A stretch of 64,000 nt of DNA from BACL27 sp947488385 (GTDB taxonomy: Bacteria; Actinomycetota; Acidimicrobiia; Acidimicrobiales; Ilumatobacteraceae): positions 62,001 through 126,000 of the forward strand of contig CAXNMJ010000003.1 in the NCBI GenBank assembly GCA_964203655.1. The letters are read 5' to 3'. The notes under the pieces are model-generated. The model worked only from the letters and a program-made list of their open reading frames with translations, had not been told where the DNA came from and did no database searches. This document shows positions 35,159 to 44,977 of the stretch, piece after piece. Numbering within the stretch: the stretch's first letter is position 1; every line of letters begins with the position of its first letter. The translations under genes and the position numbers were made by a program.

Positions 35159-36263
35159 TTATTTTGTGGCGGAGATGACGCCGAGGCACATTTCGTCGGA
35201 AGAGCCCTCGCCCCAAGTGATGTATCTTGGCGGCAAATTCTTTAGCTCTGGAAGCTTCTGGCGAAGGGTCGGATCAAAAGAGCAGGTAACTCGAATCGTG
35301 TCACCAGCTTTAACTTTCACCGGAGTTTTGAGAACAGTGCCTGACTGATCGTCAAAGTTGTAATTTTTCACATCAAGAATTGTTTTTTCTGAGGCGGTAC
35401 CCGGGTTCAGAGTTAGCGATAACGTGCGCCCCAAAAGATGCATGTGGGCAGCCGCCGCAATGATTGTGAAATTTGAAGTTATGACTTTGTCGCAACGTGA
35501 ACTCAGCGAAGGCACTGGCTTGAATGGATCTTGACCACAAAGAATGTTGATTCCCGCAGATTCGAACGCACTCATTTTGCTGGTTCGCGAAGCGAGATCG
35601 ATGAGCGCTTGTTTGCGATCGCAAAGCGGGCCCGTCACGCCAGCGGGACATGGAAGTTCAACTGGCGCCGGAAAGAGCTCGACATGAAGTTGTTTAACTT
35701 TTGCACCTTTTGCGGGGATTGTCTCCATGACAATTTTTGATTGATCGGTTTGAATTTTTCCGCCGTTGGCAGCCAACAAGTTGTAGTGCACTTGCAAAAC
35801 AAATTGCTCGCCTTTTTTAAACGGCGTGCCGTAACCAACCGGCGAGACATCGATGCCACGGCCCGGTGCCCACGAACTAAGCCAAGGTGTCGAAACAAAA
35901 GACGACAACATGCCGCCGAGCCCCGAACCACCAAAGCACGGCCAGCCCTTGCCGTTTTTATCTTGAGTGACTGCCTGAGGCAAGTCGGCGTCGGTTACGC
36001 GAAAGATAATGGCGTGATGAACAAAATTCTTGCGTTGTGGGATGAACTGAATTGTTCGAATGATCGAGTCTTCAGTGACTTTGGGGTCGAGCAAGAAACA
36101 TCGATAATCATCTGTGCCATTTTTAGGAGCGGTTGGTAGGTGGGCCTTTTTCATTGTCACTGTGTACTTTTTTGTCGTTTGGCTCTTTTGATGAGCCATT
36201 TACCGACTGAGGGGAGAGAGAAATAAGTAACACCGCGACGAGGAGCGTGCTTTTAATGCGCAT
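35159..36263 (-). CDS. Secreted copper type II monooxygenase-like protein (frameshifted)
   Basis: The protein resembles the peptidylglycine alpha-hydroxylating/dopamine beta-monooxygenase fold. It has DDYRCFLLD, paired His in VHHAIIF, QVHYNLL, the second copper motif AHMHLLGRTL, and a closing SDEMCLG with the Met ligand region. ATG 36263 begins a clear signal peptide (MRIKSTLLVAVLLISLS) in another frame. Removing one base from the six-T run 36168-36173 (six A on the coding strand) joins it to KKYTVTMKKAHLP and gives 367 residues. Substrate is unknown. It lies convergent with another copper enzyme. Confidence 0.75.
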
Positions 36264-36324
36264 GCGTCAAAGATTACCAACAAAAATAAATGGAGTCGTG
36301 TGACATTTCCCCTAAGTTAATGAG

Positions 36325-38792
36325 GTGAAATTTAAAATATTCTCGAGTTTTGTAATCTCGTTGATTTTTGCATCGCCTCTGGCGCTTTTGCCGGGCGCTG
36401 TTGGCGCAAGTGGCGAAACCTCAGAAATGATAGAAACTTCGCCTGGAGTTTCAATTGATACGTCTAAATATTTGCCAAAGAAACTGCCAGCGCCAGCAAT
36501 TCTGATTGCTCACGGATTTGGTGGAAGCAAAGAATCGGTTGAAGCTGAAGCAAAATTTTTCGCCTCCAAAGGTTTCGTTGTCTTGACCTGGACTGCTCGT
36601 GGATTCGGCGAGTCAACTGGGCAGATAGAAATGAACTCGATTGATGCCGAGGTTGCTGATACGCGAGCGTTGATCTCTTATCTTGCCCTCAGTAAAGACG
36701 TGTTGCTTGACGCGCAGGGCGACCCACGCGTCGGCATTATGGGCAGCTCTTATGGCGGAGCCAACGCACTTTTAACTGCGAGTCAAGACCCCCGCATCGA
36801 CGCGGTGATTGCAGACATCACCTGGAGCGATCTGCAGCAAGATCTCTTTCCGCAATCGGTAGAGCGCTCAAGAGTTTCTGGTCCGTTCAAAAAAGTTTGG
36901 GCCGGCACATTTTTTTCTGCAGTTTCGTTGCAGAGCGCATATCTAGGTGAGTGCGGTTCGTTCTCGCAGCGCTGGTGTGACGCCTACGAAAATGCTGTTC
37001 TGCAAGGCGAGCCAAGTCAGGCTGAAAAAGATTTGCTTGCTTCTGTTTCTCCGATCAACTACGCATCAACGATTTCTGCACCGACTCTCTTAAGCCAAGG
37101 TCAAGCAGATTCGCTGTTTCCGTTGAACGAAAGTTCTAAAACTGCTCAGGTGATTAAAAAGGCAAATCCAGATACACCTCTTTCGATGATTTGGCACGCA
37201 GACGGTCACGACGGCGCGAGTTCTCAAGCCCCATATCTGCGCGAACAGTTCTTGCAGTGGTTCAAAAAGTTTCTGTTGAACGAAGAATTAGAGTTTCCAG
37301 TTTTTCAATTCACTCGAACCAACGGCTCGATCTCTTTGCAAGATTCGTCAGTGATACCCAAGGTTTTTACAAGCGAGCAGTTGCCCTTCGAGTCAAAGTC
37401 TCAACAACTGAAGTTGATTTCACCAACAGCCGCGGCGATTTATCCGATTGGTGGTGTGCCAAGCGCAATTTCGGCACTTCCTGGCATCGGGTCAGCGGGT
37501 GCGCTCGCGTCTCAATTGCTTTCGAATCTCGCAGGGTTTAGCCCTGCATTTTTGCCGGGCCAAAGTGGATTTTTAGAAAGTGCGCCGCTGACCGAACCAA
37601 TCTCTGTGGTCGGCCCATCTTCTATCAAAGTTCGCATTACCAGCACAGAGCCAGACGCGACCCTTTTCTTTTCGCTCGTCACGAAATCACCGAGCGGTGC
37701 AATCAATCTGCCAAACGGAATTGTTGCACCAGTCAGAATTACAAATATTTCAGATGACGGCACCGATGTCGTAATCAATCTGCCGGCGACAGTTTTAGAT
37801 GCATCAATTGGCGACATTATTGCAGTTGGTATTTCATCGACTGATCAAGGCTATGAAACGCCTAAGACTTCGCGCTTTTATTCAGTATCACCGCTCACAC
37901 CGTTGACATATCAAACATCCATTGCAACTGCGGCGCAGTCGAGTTCGGCAAACATCTTGTGGCCACTCGGCGCCGTTGCTTCGATAATTCTTGCGGCTAT
38001 TTTTGTTCGAATTCGGCGACCAAAAATCGCGCCGGCCAAAGAAACGAGCATCGCGCTTGTCGCAGTAGAAAATCTGAGTAAAACTTATAAAGATGGTCAT
38101 CGAGCAGTCGCAGATCTGTCGTTTGAAGTTCAACGCGGACAAGTAGTTGGTCTTCTCGGCCCCAATGGAGCGGGCAAGACAACGGCATTGCGCATGGTGA
38201 TGGGATTGATTTTTCCGACTGACGGGTTCAATTTATTTGAACGGCAAATCGGTTTACCCAGGTTCGCCGGCGCTTTCGAACATCGGCTGCTTCATTGAAG
38301 GACCGGGCTTCTTGCCGCATCTATCGGGTCGCGAAAATCTTCGGCTTTATTGGAAGTTCAATCGGTCGCGATGGTGAGCAACATCTTGATCAAGTTGTCG
38401 CAATTACAAAACTAGGCACCGCATTGGATAAAAAAGTGCGCACCTACAGTCAAGGCATGCGCCAGCGTTTGGCGATTGCGCAGTCAATGCTTGGCATGCC
38501 AGATCTTTTAGTTTTAGACGAACCGACAAACGGTCTCGACCCCCAGCAGATCGCCGAGATGCGACAGGTGCTAAAAAATTACGCATCAACGGGCAGAACA
38601 GTTGTTATCTCGTCGCACTTGCTGGCAGAGATTCAACAAACTTGCAGCCATGTTGTTTTGATGCATCGAGGCGAACTAGTCGCATTCGGACCAATGGAAG
38701 ATCTGCTCTCAAAAAATCGCCGATCGCAATCGCTAGAAGAAATCTTCCTTGAACTAATCGGTGATGACTTGGTCATCGGGCAGGAGAACTAA
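36325..38792 (+). CDS. Exported alpha/beta hydrolase fused through one membrane helix to an ABC ATPase (two frameshifts)
   Basis: This is one polypeptide of 821 residues after correction. Residues 1-28 are a signal sequence. A CocE/S15-like hydrolase follows with nucleophile Ser142 (GSSYGG), Asp262 (QADSLFPL) and His295 (ADGHDG). Then come a beta-rich region, a membrane helix at about 543-561 (ILWPLGAVASIILAAIF) with RIRR on the inside, and a cytoplasmic ABC domain with Walker A GPNGAGKTT (612-620), signature YSQGMRQRLAIAQ and Walker B LLVLDEPTNGLD. Removing one G in 38224-38226 and one T in 38357-38358 restores the ABC frame. The hydrolase-membrane-ATPase join itself is uninterrupted. GTG start. 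Overlaps the permease gene. Confidence 0.8.
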
Positions 38793-39640
38793 TGAGCTAC
38801 TCAGCGTCAAAAACTTTGCCATATCGAATCGAGATGTATCGACAACTAAAACGAAAGCGCACTGCGATTGCTTATCTGTTTGTGGTCTCGCTTCCGGTGT
38901 TGGTGGCGATTGCGGTGAAGTTTGGTCCATCGGGCAACAGTGGCGGACCGACGCGACTTGGCTCTGGCACAACCGACTTGATTGGCTTGGCAACTATCGG
39001 TGCTTCAAACTTCACCGTGACGATGCTTTATTTTGCAACGCCATTTCTTTTAGTCACAGTGATTGCGTTATTCAATGGCGACACAGTCGCATCTGAAGCG
39101 TCATGGTCGACTCTCAGATATTTGTTGGCGGCGCCTGTTCCGCGAGCGCGTCTGTTGCTTCAAAAAATCAAGGTCAGTTTGAGTCTGTCAGTTTTGGCTG
39201 TGTTGATCATGCCGATTAGTTCGTGGCTGGTTGGCGCTATTGCGTTTGGTATAAAACCGTTGCAAAGTCCACTCGGTGCAACGTTTACTAACCAAGTTGC
39301 CATTTCGCGAATCGCGATTATCACGATTTACATCGCGATCTCGCTGATGTTTGTTGCAGGGCTCGCTTTCTATTTGAGCGTGCGAACAGATGCACCGCTC
39401 GGTGCTGTTGGTGTTGCTGTGGCAGTTTCGATTTTGCTGAGCATTCTCGACACGATTACAGCGCTTGGCAAGATTCGTGACTGGCTACCAGTGCATTACG
39501 CGTTTTCGTGGTTCGATGCTTTGGCGACCACCATTGATTATTCAGTGATGATTCGGGGCGGCAGCTATTGCTTTATTGCGGGCACCGTGCTTTATGCGCT
39601 CGCAATCAATCGGTTCGCGCACAAAGACGTGACTTCGTAA
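38792..39640 (+). CDS. ABC-2 type transporter permease
   Basis: This 282-residue membrane protein has about six hydrophobic segments, among them AIAYLFVVSLPVLVAIAV, TMLYFATPFLLVTVIALF and VLAVLIMPISSWLVGAIAF, plus the motif ASWSTLRYLLAAPVPRARLLL, a pattern typical of ABC-2 exporter permeases. Its ATG shares one base with the stop of the upstream hydrolase-ATPase gene, so the two almost certainly form one complex. The substrate is unknown. The attached extracytoplasmic hydrolase suggests processing of something moved across the membrane or modified at the surface. Confidence 0.85.
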   Translation: MSYSASKTLPYRIEMYRQLKRKRTAIAYLFVVSLPVLVAIAVKFGPSGNSGGPTRLGSGTTDLIGLATIGASNFTVTMLYFATPFLLVTVIALFNGDTVASEASWSTLRYLLAAPVPRARLLLQKIKVSLSLSVLAVLIMPISSWLVGAIAFGIKPLQSPLGATFTNQVAISRIAIITIYIAISLMFVAGLAFYLSVRTDAPLGAVGVAVAVSILLSILDTITALGKIRDWLPVHYAFSWFDALATTIDYSVMIRGGSYCFIAGTVLYALAINRFAHKDVTS

Positions 39641-39698
39641 CGCAGCCTTAGCCAGTTTTTACCAGTCCCCGAGCGGGTAGCGTTTGGCTGATTGCGTG

Positions 39699-39771
39699 GG
39701 GCCAGTAGCTCAGTGGTCAGAGCAGGGGACTCATAATCCCTTGGTCGTAGGTTCGATCCCTACCTGGCCCA
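39699..39771 (+). tRNA. tRNA-Met (CAT)
   Basis: The 73-base cloverleaf has acceptor stem GGGCCAG/CTGGCCC, D-arm AGCTCAGTGGTCAGAGC, anticodon stem GGGA/TCCC around loop CTCATAA (anticodon CAT), T-arm GTAGG-TTCGATC-CCTAC and discriminator A. The paired first base argues against initiator tRNA. It is probably elongator Met, though a lysidine-modified tRNA-Ile2 cannot be excluded by eye. Confidence 0.92.
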
Positions 39772-39774
39772 CTT

Positions 39775-39803
39775 TTGAGTGTCGCTCTTGAATGAACTAG
39801 TCT
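39775..39803 (+). promoter_or_regulatory. Candidate promoter of the BMP-family importer
   Basis: TTGAGT (39775-39780) and TAGTCT (39798-39803) are 17 bases apart, immediately after tRNA-Met. The start would lie near 39810, leaving a leader of about 44 bases that ends in AAAGGAGAA before ATG 39854. The -10 resembles the TAGnnT form seen before several other genes here. Confidence 0.45.
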
Positions 39804-39853
39804 CGTTACACAAATCGCACAGACCACCGAGGCTTGTGCAAAAGGAGAAATGA

Positions 39854-40924
39854 ATGATTAAGCGCAAAGGAGCTAAGTCTGCTGCTCTTGCCATTGCGGC
39901 GTTTGCACTCATCGCGGGTGCATGCGGCGGCAGTAGCGATACAGCAACTGAAGAGACAACAGCAACCGAAGAGACAACAGCTGCTCTTCCAGGTGCCGGG
40001 ATTCTTGCTTGTCAAGTAACCGACACAGGTGGTGTTGATGACAAGGGCTTCAACCAGATTTCTTACAAAGGTATGCAAGATGCAGAAGCAACACTCGGTG
40101 TAACAATCGACCTGCTTGAGTCAGCATCAGATGCCGACTATGCACCAAACTTGCAGAACTTTGCTGACAAGGGTTGCAACATCATCGTCACAGTAGGTTT
40201 CTTGCTCGGCGATGCAACAAAAGCAGCTGCAGAAGCAAACCCAGACAAGAACTATGCAATCGTTGACTCAGCATTCGATCCACCAATCGCGAACGCTCGC
40301 GGTTTGGTATTCGCAACTGACCAACCATCATTCATGGCTGGCTACTTGGCAGCAGGAATGTCAAAGACCGGCGTTGTCGGCACATTCGGTGGCATCAATA
40401 TTCCACCAGTGAGCATCTTCATGGACGGCTTTGCTAAAGGTGTTGCTTACTACAACACTCAAAAGGGAACGACTGTAAAAGTTCTCGGTTGGGACACAGC
40501 TAAGAAAGACGGCACATTCGCTGGAAACTTCAACAGCCTTGACGACGGCAAGAACATTGCCAAGAGCCAAGCAGACGAAGGCGCAGACATCATTTTCCCA
40601 GTGGCTGGTCCAGTGGGTCTTGGTTCGGCACAATTCGCAATGGAGTCGGGTGGCAAGGTCAAGATCATCGGTGTTGACGTTGACATGAGCGTTTCGAACC
40701 CAGATGCTGCAGAGGTATACATTGCATCAGTGTTGAAGAACATTGACGCAGCGGTACTCGCAGCAATCACAGACACAGTAAATGGTGTGAAGACATCAGA
40801 CAACTATGTCGGTACTTTGGCAAACGGTGGCGTTGGAGTTGCTTACACAGCAGTACCAGCAGAACTTCAAGCTGAAGTTGAGGCAATCGGTGCAGGAATC
40901 GCCGACGGCACAATCAAAATCTAA
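39854..40924 (+). CDS. BMP-family (PnrA-like) substrate-binding lipoprotein
   Basis: This is the extracytoplasmic binding protein of a nucleoside-type ABC importer. The signal sequence ends in LIAGAC (lipidated Cys24), followed by a Thr/Glu-rich linker. Family segments include CQVTDTGGVDDKGFNQISYKG, IIVTVGFLLGDATKAAA, and GTFGGINIPPVSIFMDGFAKG. The VDDKGFNQ-type motif and the two-lobed length of 356 residues fit BmpA/PnrA proteins, which bind purine nucleosides. Codons look strongly biased, as in the other binding protein. It is separated from the ATPase by a strong terminator, so it can be made in excess. Confidence 0.9.
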   Translation: MIKRKGAKSAALAIAAFALIAGACGGSSDTATEETTATEETTAALPGAGILACQVTDTGGVDDKGFNQISYKGMQDAEATLGVTIDLLESASDADYAPNLQNFADKGCNIIVTVGFLLGDATKAAAEANPDKNYAIVDSAFDPPIANARGLVFATDQPSFMAGYLAAGMSKTGVVGTFGGINIPPVSIFMDGFAKGVAYYNTQKGTTVKVLGWDTAKKDGTFAGNFNSLDDGKNIAKSQADEGADIIFPVAGPVGLGSAQFAMESGGKVKIIGVDVDMSVSNPDAAEVYIASVLKNIDAAVLAAITDTVNGVKTSDNYVGTLANGGVGVAYTAVPAELQAEVEAIGAGIADGTIKI

Positions 40925-40929
40925 TTTTG

Positions 40930-40994
40930 TGCCGTAACAACGGCATGAATTAAAACTCTGGCCCTACTGCGAAAGCAGTAGGGCCTTTGTTTTT
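40930..40994 (+). terminator. Hairpin plus strong intrinsic terminator after the BMP gene
   Basis: A first hairpin TGCCGT-AACA-ACGGCA spans 40930-40945. A second, GGCCCTACTGC-GAAA-GCAGTAGGGCC (40960-40985), is an 11-bp perfect stem with a GAAA tetraloop and is followed by TTTGTTTTT, a textbook intrinsic terminator. It likely makes the binding-protein message the main product and lowers read-through into the ATPase gene. Confidence 0.9.
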
Positions 40995-41086
40995 GCCAAA
41001 AGTTCGCGACGGGGCTCGAGAATTTTCTCAGCGGACGACAGGCGAGTAGTCTTTTTTCGGCAACGCATTGTGGGGTAGATCCAAAA

Positions 41087-42616
41087 ATGAAACTTGAGCT
41101 ACGCGGAATCACCAAGAGGTTTCCTGGTGTTGTAGCCAATGACGATGTCAATCTGACTATCTCAACCGGAGAAGTTCTTGCCCTTGTGGGCGAAAATGGC
41201 GCGGGTAAGTCGACCCTGATGAATGTGCTTTATGGCTTATATAAGGCTGACGAAGGCGAGATTCTGATTGATGATTCTGCCGTGCGTTTCACTTCACCAG
41301 CAGATGCGATCAGTGCTGGCATTGGCATGGTGCACCAGCACTTCATGTTGGTGCCGGTGTTTACGGTTGCCGAGAACGTCGTTTTGGGCATTGAGCCGAC
41401 AAAGCGATTTGGTGCACTCGACATCGATAAGGCGCGCCAACTGGTGCGTGAGGTGTCAGATCGATACAACCTGGATCTTGACCCCGATGCCGTTGTTGAA
41501 GATTTGCCAGTGGGCGTTCGTCAACGTGTTGAGATCGTCAAGGTGTTGATGCGCGATGCAAAGATCGTCGTGTTTGACGAGCCGACTGCGGTGCTCACAC
41601 CGAGTGAGATCATCGAGTTTTTCAGCATCGTGCGCACATTGATTGCTGCGGGCAAGGGTGTGGTTTTCATTACACACAAATTGAAAGAAGCCTTGACGAT
41701 TGCCGACAGAATTAACGTCTTGCGGCGCGGCAAAGTTGTGGGTGCGGCAGACCCAAAAACTGCAACAGAATCACAGATTGCAGAGATGATGGTTGGTCGT
41801 GCGGTGCAGTTGACCGTCAATAAAAAGAACGCGACACCTGGTGATGCGGTGCTTAGTGTGCAAAGTCTTAGCGTCGTTGATCCTGACGGACGAAAAGTTG
41901 TAGACGAAGTTTCTTTTGTTGTGCACGCTGGCGAAATTGTCGGCGTTGCAGGTGTGCAGGGCAATGGTCAGACCGAACTTGTAGAGACACTGAGCGGTCT
42001 GCGCCGTCTAAATTCTGGGCAAATCACCTTGGACGGAAAAGATGTAACCCATTCATCGCCGCGCGATCTGCATACGTCGGGCATGGGGCATATTCCAGAA
42101 GATCGCCAACTTCAAGGTCTTGTGACCGGAATGTCGATAACAGAAAACTTGGTTCTTACGAGATATCACGACGACAAGTTCAGTGATGGCGTGAAGATGA
42201 AATGGTCGAAGGCGAAAGAGATCGCCAAAGAACTCGTGGCAAATTACGACATCCGCACGAGTGACCCAGAACAACTTGCTTCGACACTTTCAGGTGGTAA
42301 TCAGCAAAAAGTTATTGTTGCGCGCGAACTATCTCGCGATATTCGCCTGGTGCTTGCCGCACAACCGACTCGCGGCATCGACGTGGGAAGCATCGAATAC
42401 ATTCACGAACAAATTGTCAAAGAACGAGATAGCGGCACGGCAGTTTTGATTGTGAGCACCGAGCTCGATGAAGTGATGGCGTTGTCTGATCGAGTTTTGG
42501 TTATGTATCGCGGAAAAATCGTCGCAGAACTTGACCCGAAAAAAGTTAGCCACATGGACGTTGGCTTGTATATGGCCGGCTCAAAACCAACTGAAAGCGC
42601 CGGAGCGAAATCGTGA
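41087..42616 (+). CDS. Nucleoside-type ABC transporter, tandem ATP-binding protein
   Basis: This is a double ATPase of 509 residues, as in YufO/NupA and RbsA systems. The first domain has VGENGAGKST, LPVGVRQRVEIVK and VVFDEPTAVLTP. The second has the shortened Walker A region VAGVQGNGQTE, signature LSGGNQQKVIVARE and LVLAAQPTRGIDVG in place of a standard Walker B. The presence of the BMP-type binding protein upstream and two permeases downstream defines a complete importer. It starts at ATG 41087. Its stop overlaps the next gene's GTG (GTGA). Confidence 0.92.
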   Translation: MKLELRGITKRFPGVVANDDVNLTISTGEVLALVGENGAGKSTLMNVLYGLYKADEGEILIDDSAVRFTSPADAISAGIGMVHQHFMLVPVFTVAENVVLGIEPTKRFGALDIDKARQLVREVSDRYNLDLDPDAVVEDLPVGVRQRVEIVKVLMRDAKIVVFDEPTAVLTPSEIIEFFSIVRTLIAAGKGVVFITHKLKEALTIADRINVLRRGKVVGAADPKTATESQIAEMMVGRAVQLTVNKKNATPGDAVLSVQSLSVVDPDGRKVVDEVSFVVHAGEIVGVAGVQGNGQTELVETLSGLRRLNSGQITLDGKDVTHSSPRDLHTSGMGHIPEDRQLQGLVTGMSITENLVLTRYHDDKFSDGVKMKWSKAKEIAKELVANYDIRTSDPEQLASTLSGGNQQKVIVARELSRDIRLVLAAQPTRGIDVGSIEYIHEQIVKERDSGTAVLIVSTELDEVMALSDRVLVMYRGKIVAELDPKKVSHMDVGLYMAGSKPTESAGAKS

Positions 42617-43737
42617 AAGATCTTCTCAAGTCGCTGCGGTACACATTGTTGGCACTCGTGGCCTCATTGTTGGTCGGCGCAATCATCATCGTCATCACTG
42701 ACGTCGACGCGCTCAAGTCAGGAGACTTCGGTAAAGCACTTTCGACCGTACTCAATGCCTACAAATCTCTGTTTCAAGGGTCGTTTTGGGGCGTACGTTC
42801 AATCTCGAACACAATTGCAGGCACTACGCCACTTCTGCTGAGTGGTCTTGCTGTATCAATTGCATTTAAAGGTGGGTTGTTCAACATCGGTGCAACGGGC
42901 CAGATGTTGGCCGGCGGAATGACTTCGTTGTGGGTGGGTTTCGCGTTTGACGGTCCTGGCTGGTTGCAGGTGCCACTTGCAGTTGCAGCCGGGGCGATTG
43001 GCGGAGCAATATTCGGCGGAATCGCCGGGCTGCTCAAAGCACGAACTGGTGCACACGAAGTAATCACAACGATCATGCTCAACAGCATTGCCAGTTTCTT
43101 GGTGCTGTGGTTATTGAAGACAACTTTGTTTCAGCGCGAAGGAAGACCAGACCCGATCTCAAAACCAATTTCTGAAGCGTCAAGACTTCCACGATTGTTT
43201 GGCTTTTTGGACGGACGCGTCGACCTTGTGGCTCACGCAGGTTTCATCGTTGCGTTGTTGGCAACCCTGTTTTACTGGTGGTTGTTGAAGCGAACCACGG
43301 TTGGTTTTGAGTTGCGCGCAACCGGGCTAAACAGTGATGCCGCAAAATATGCGGGCATGAAAACAAAAAGCCTGATGGTGATTGCGATGTTGTTTGCTGG
43401 CGGCTTCGCCGGCATGGCAGGTGCGACAGAAGTGCTTGGCACTTATGGTTATGCGTCAACGAGCCTTGCCGGCAACATCGGTTTTGATGCGATTGCCGTT
43501 GCACTCTTGGGTCAGTCGTCGCCAATTGGTACCTTGGTTTCAGCCCTGCTGTTTGGTGCTTTGCAAGCAGGTGGTCGATCAATGCAGGCCAACACTGATG
43601 TGCCCGTTGATTTGATTATTGTTTTGCGCGCATTGATCGTGATGTTTGTTGCCGCGCCATTGCTCGTCAAAGCAATGTTTAGGGTCAAGTCGCAAGTTGT
43701 CAACCAAGGACAAACTTTCAGGGGGTGGGGCGGATGA
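42613..43737 (+). CDS. Nucleoside-type ABC transporter permease 1
   Basis: This 374-residue permease of the YufP class is a BPD_transp_2 protein. Typical segments are TIAGTTPLLLSGLAVSIAF, KGGLFNIGATGQMLAGGM, TGAHEVITTIMLNSIASFLV and the cytoplasmic loop FELRATGLNSDAAKYAGM, followed by GGFAGMAGATEVLGTYG. The GTG at 42613 overlaps the ATPase stop and is preceded by CGGAGCG. It overlaps the second permease as ATGA, so the ATPase and two permeases are a tightly coupled set. Confidence 0.9.
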   Translation: MKDLLKSLRYTLLALVASLLVGAIIIVITDVDALKSGDFGKALSTVLNAYKSLFQGSFWGVRSISNTIAGTTPLLLSGLAVSIAFKGGLFNIGATGQMLAGGMTSLWVGFAFDGPGWLQVPLAVAAGAIGGAIFGGIAGLLKARTGAHEVITTIMLNSIASFLVLWLLKTTLFQREGRPDPISKPISEASRLPRLFGFLDGRVDLVAHAGFIVALLATLFYWWLLKRTTVGFELRATGLNSDAAKYAGMKTKSLMVIAMLFAGGFAGMAGATEVLGTYGYASTSLAGNIGFDAIAVALLGQSSPIGTLVSALLFGALQAGGRSMQANTDVPVDLIIVLRALIVMFVAAPLLVKAMFRVKSQVVNQGQTFRGWGG

Positions 43738-44963
43738 ACACCGAGTTAATGGTTTCTGCCGAACAGAAGAAGCGCGCCCGAAATGTGGGCTTTGGTTATT
43801 TGGGTTTAGCAGTAATCACGTTGGCAGTTTTTTCGCGCCGACCAGGTGACGCCGGTTTCAAACTTACAGAAGGCGGAACCTCGCTAACTTTGCCTGCGCA
43901 GCAGTTTGCATACATCTTTGGCATTGTGTTTGTTGCCCTCGCCGCAGCACAGTTGTTGCGAGGCTTCGGCAAACTTTCGAGTGTCGTGCTGTCGCTGGCG
44001 ACTGCTGTATTTGTCTTAAGTTTCTTGTCATGGGCGACTGCGGGCGAGTCGTTCAGCCTTGTTGGCATGTTTCAAGACACTGTCTCGCGCAGCGTGCCGA
44101 TCACGCTCGGCGCGTTGGGTGGCATTTTGTGCGAACGAAGCGGAGTAATCAACATCGCAATTGAAGGCATGCTGTTGGCTGGTGCATTCACTGGTGCGGT
44201 CGGCGCATCACTCACAAACTTGTGGCTCGGCACGATCATCGCAATGTTGACCGGTGTCTTTTTGGCCTGGATACTCGCAGTGTTCTCAATTAAATATCGC
44301 GTAGATCAGGTGATCGTTGGCTTTGCGATTAACTTCTTTGCGCTCGGCATCACTTCGTTTTTGAGCTTCAGAGTTCTGGTGCCGAACCCCGACTACAACT
44401 CACTCGTGCCCGTGATGCCGATTTCGGTGCCGTTGCTTTCAAAGATTCCGTTTATTGGCCAAATCTTTTTCGTGCAGACAATTTTTGTCTACTTCTCATT
44501 TGCGGCCGTCGCGTTTTTAACTTGGGCGATGTATCGCACACGCTGGGGTCTACGCACGCGCGCGGCGGGCGAGTATCCGAAAGCCGCGGGCACGCTCGGC
44601 GTTGACGTCATCAAATTGCGCTACCGAAACCTGATGATCGCTGGCGCAGTGGCCGGTATTGGCGGCGCATGGTGGCCGATCGGCACCGTGGGTCGTTTCG
44701 ATCAGAACATCACGGGTGGACGTGGCTTTATTGCTCTCGCCGCCGTAATTTTTGGTCGCTGGCACCCAGTCGGTGCGTTCAGCGGCGCAATGGTTTTCGC
44801 CTTGGCCGAAGCGGTGCGTTTGAAGATTGGCAATTTCGACACTGGCATTCCAAGTGAGTTCTTGCTGATGGCGCCGTATCTAGTGACGCTTGTTGTTGTC
44901 GCGGGTTTCGTTGGTGCGAGTCGTGCACCTAAGGCTGCTGGCCAGCCCTACGACGAACAGTAA
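43734..44963 (+). CDS. Nucleoside-type ABC transporter permease 2
   Basis: This is the second permease of the importer (YufQ class), 409 residues from ATG 43734, which overlaps the previous stop and follows a GGGGGTGGGGCGG ribosome site. It has an N-terminal extension with about three extra hydrophobic segments before the family core: VPITLGALGGILCERSGVINIAIEGMLL-type sequence, VDQVIVGFAINFFALGITSF, WGLRTRAAGEYPKAAGTLGV and GRGFIALAAVIFGRW. Together with permease 1 it forms the heterodimeric channel. It ends 14 bases from convergent mogA. Confidence 0.9.
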   Translation: MNTELMVSAEQKKRARNVGFGYLGLAVITLAVFSRRPGDAGFKLTEGGTSLTLPAQQFAYIFGIVFVALAAAQLLRGFGKLSSVVLSLATAVFVLSFLSWATAGESFSLVGMFQDTVSRSVPITLGALGGILCERSGVINIAIEGMLLAGAFTGAVGASLTNLWLGTIIAMLTGVFLAWILAVFSIKYRVDQVIVGFAINFFALGITSFLSFRVLVPNPDYNSLVPVMPISVPLLSKIPFIGQIFFVQTIFVYFSFAAVAFLTWAMYRTRWGLRTRAAGEYPKAAGTLGVDVIKLRYRNLMIAGAVAGIGGAWWPIGTVGRFDQNITGGRGFIALAAVIFGRWHPVGAFSGAMVFALAEAVRLKIGNFDTGIPSEFLLMAPYLVTLVVVAGFVGASRAPKAAGQPYDEQ

Positions 44964-44977
44964 AACTATTTAGCGAA

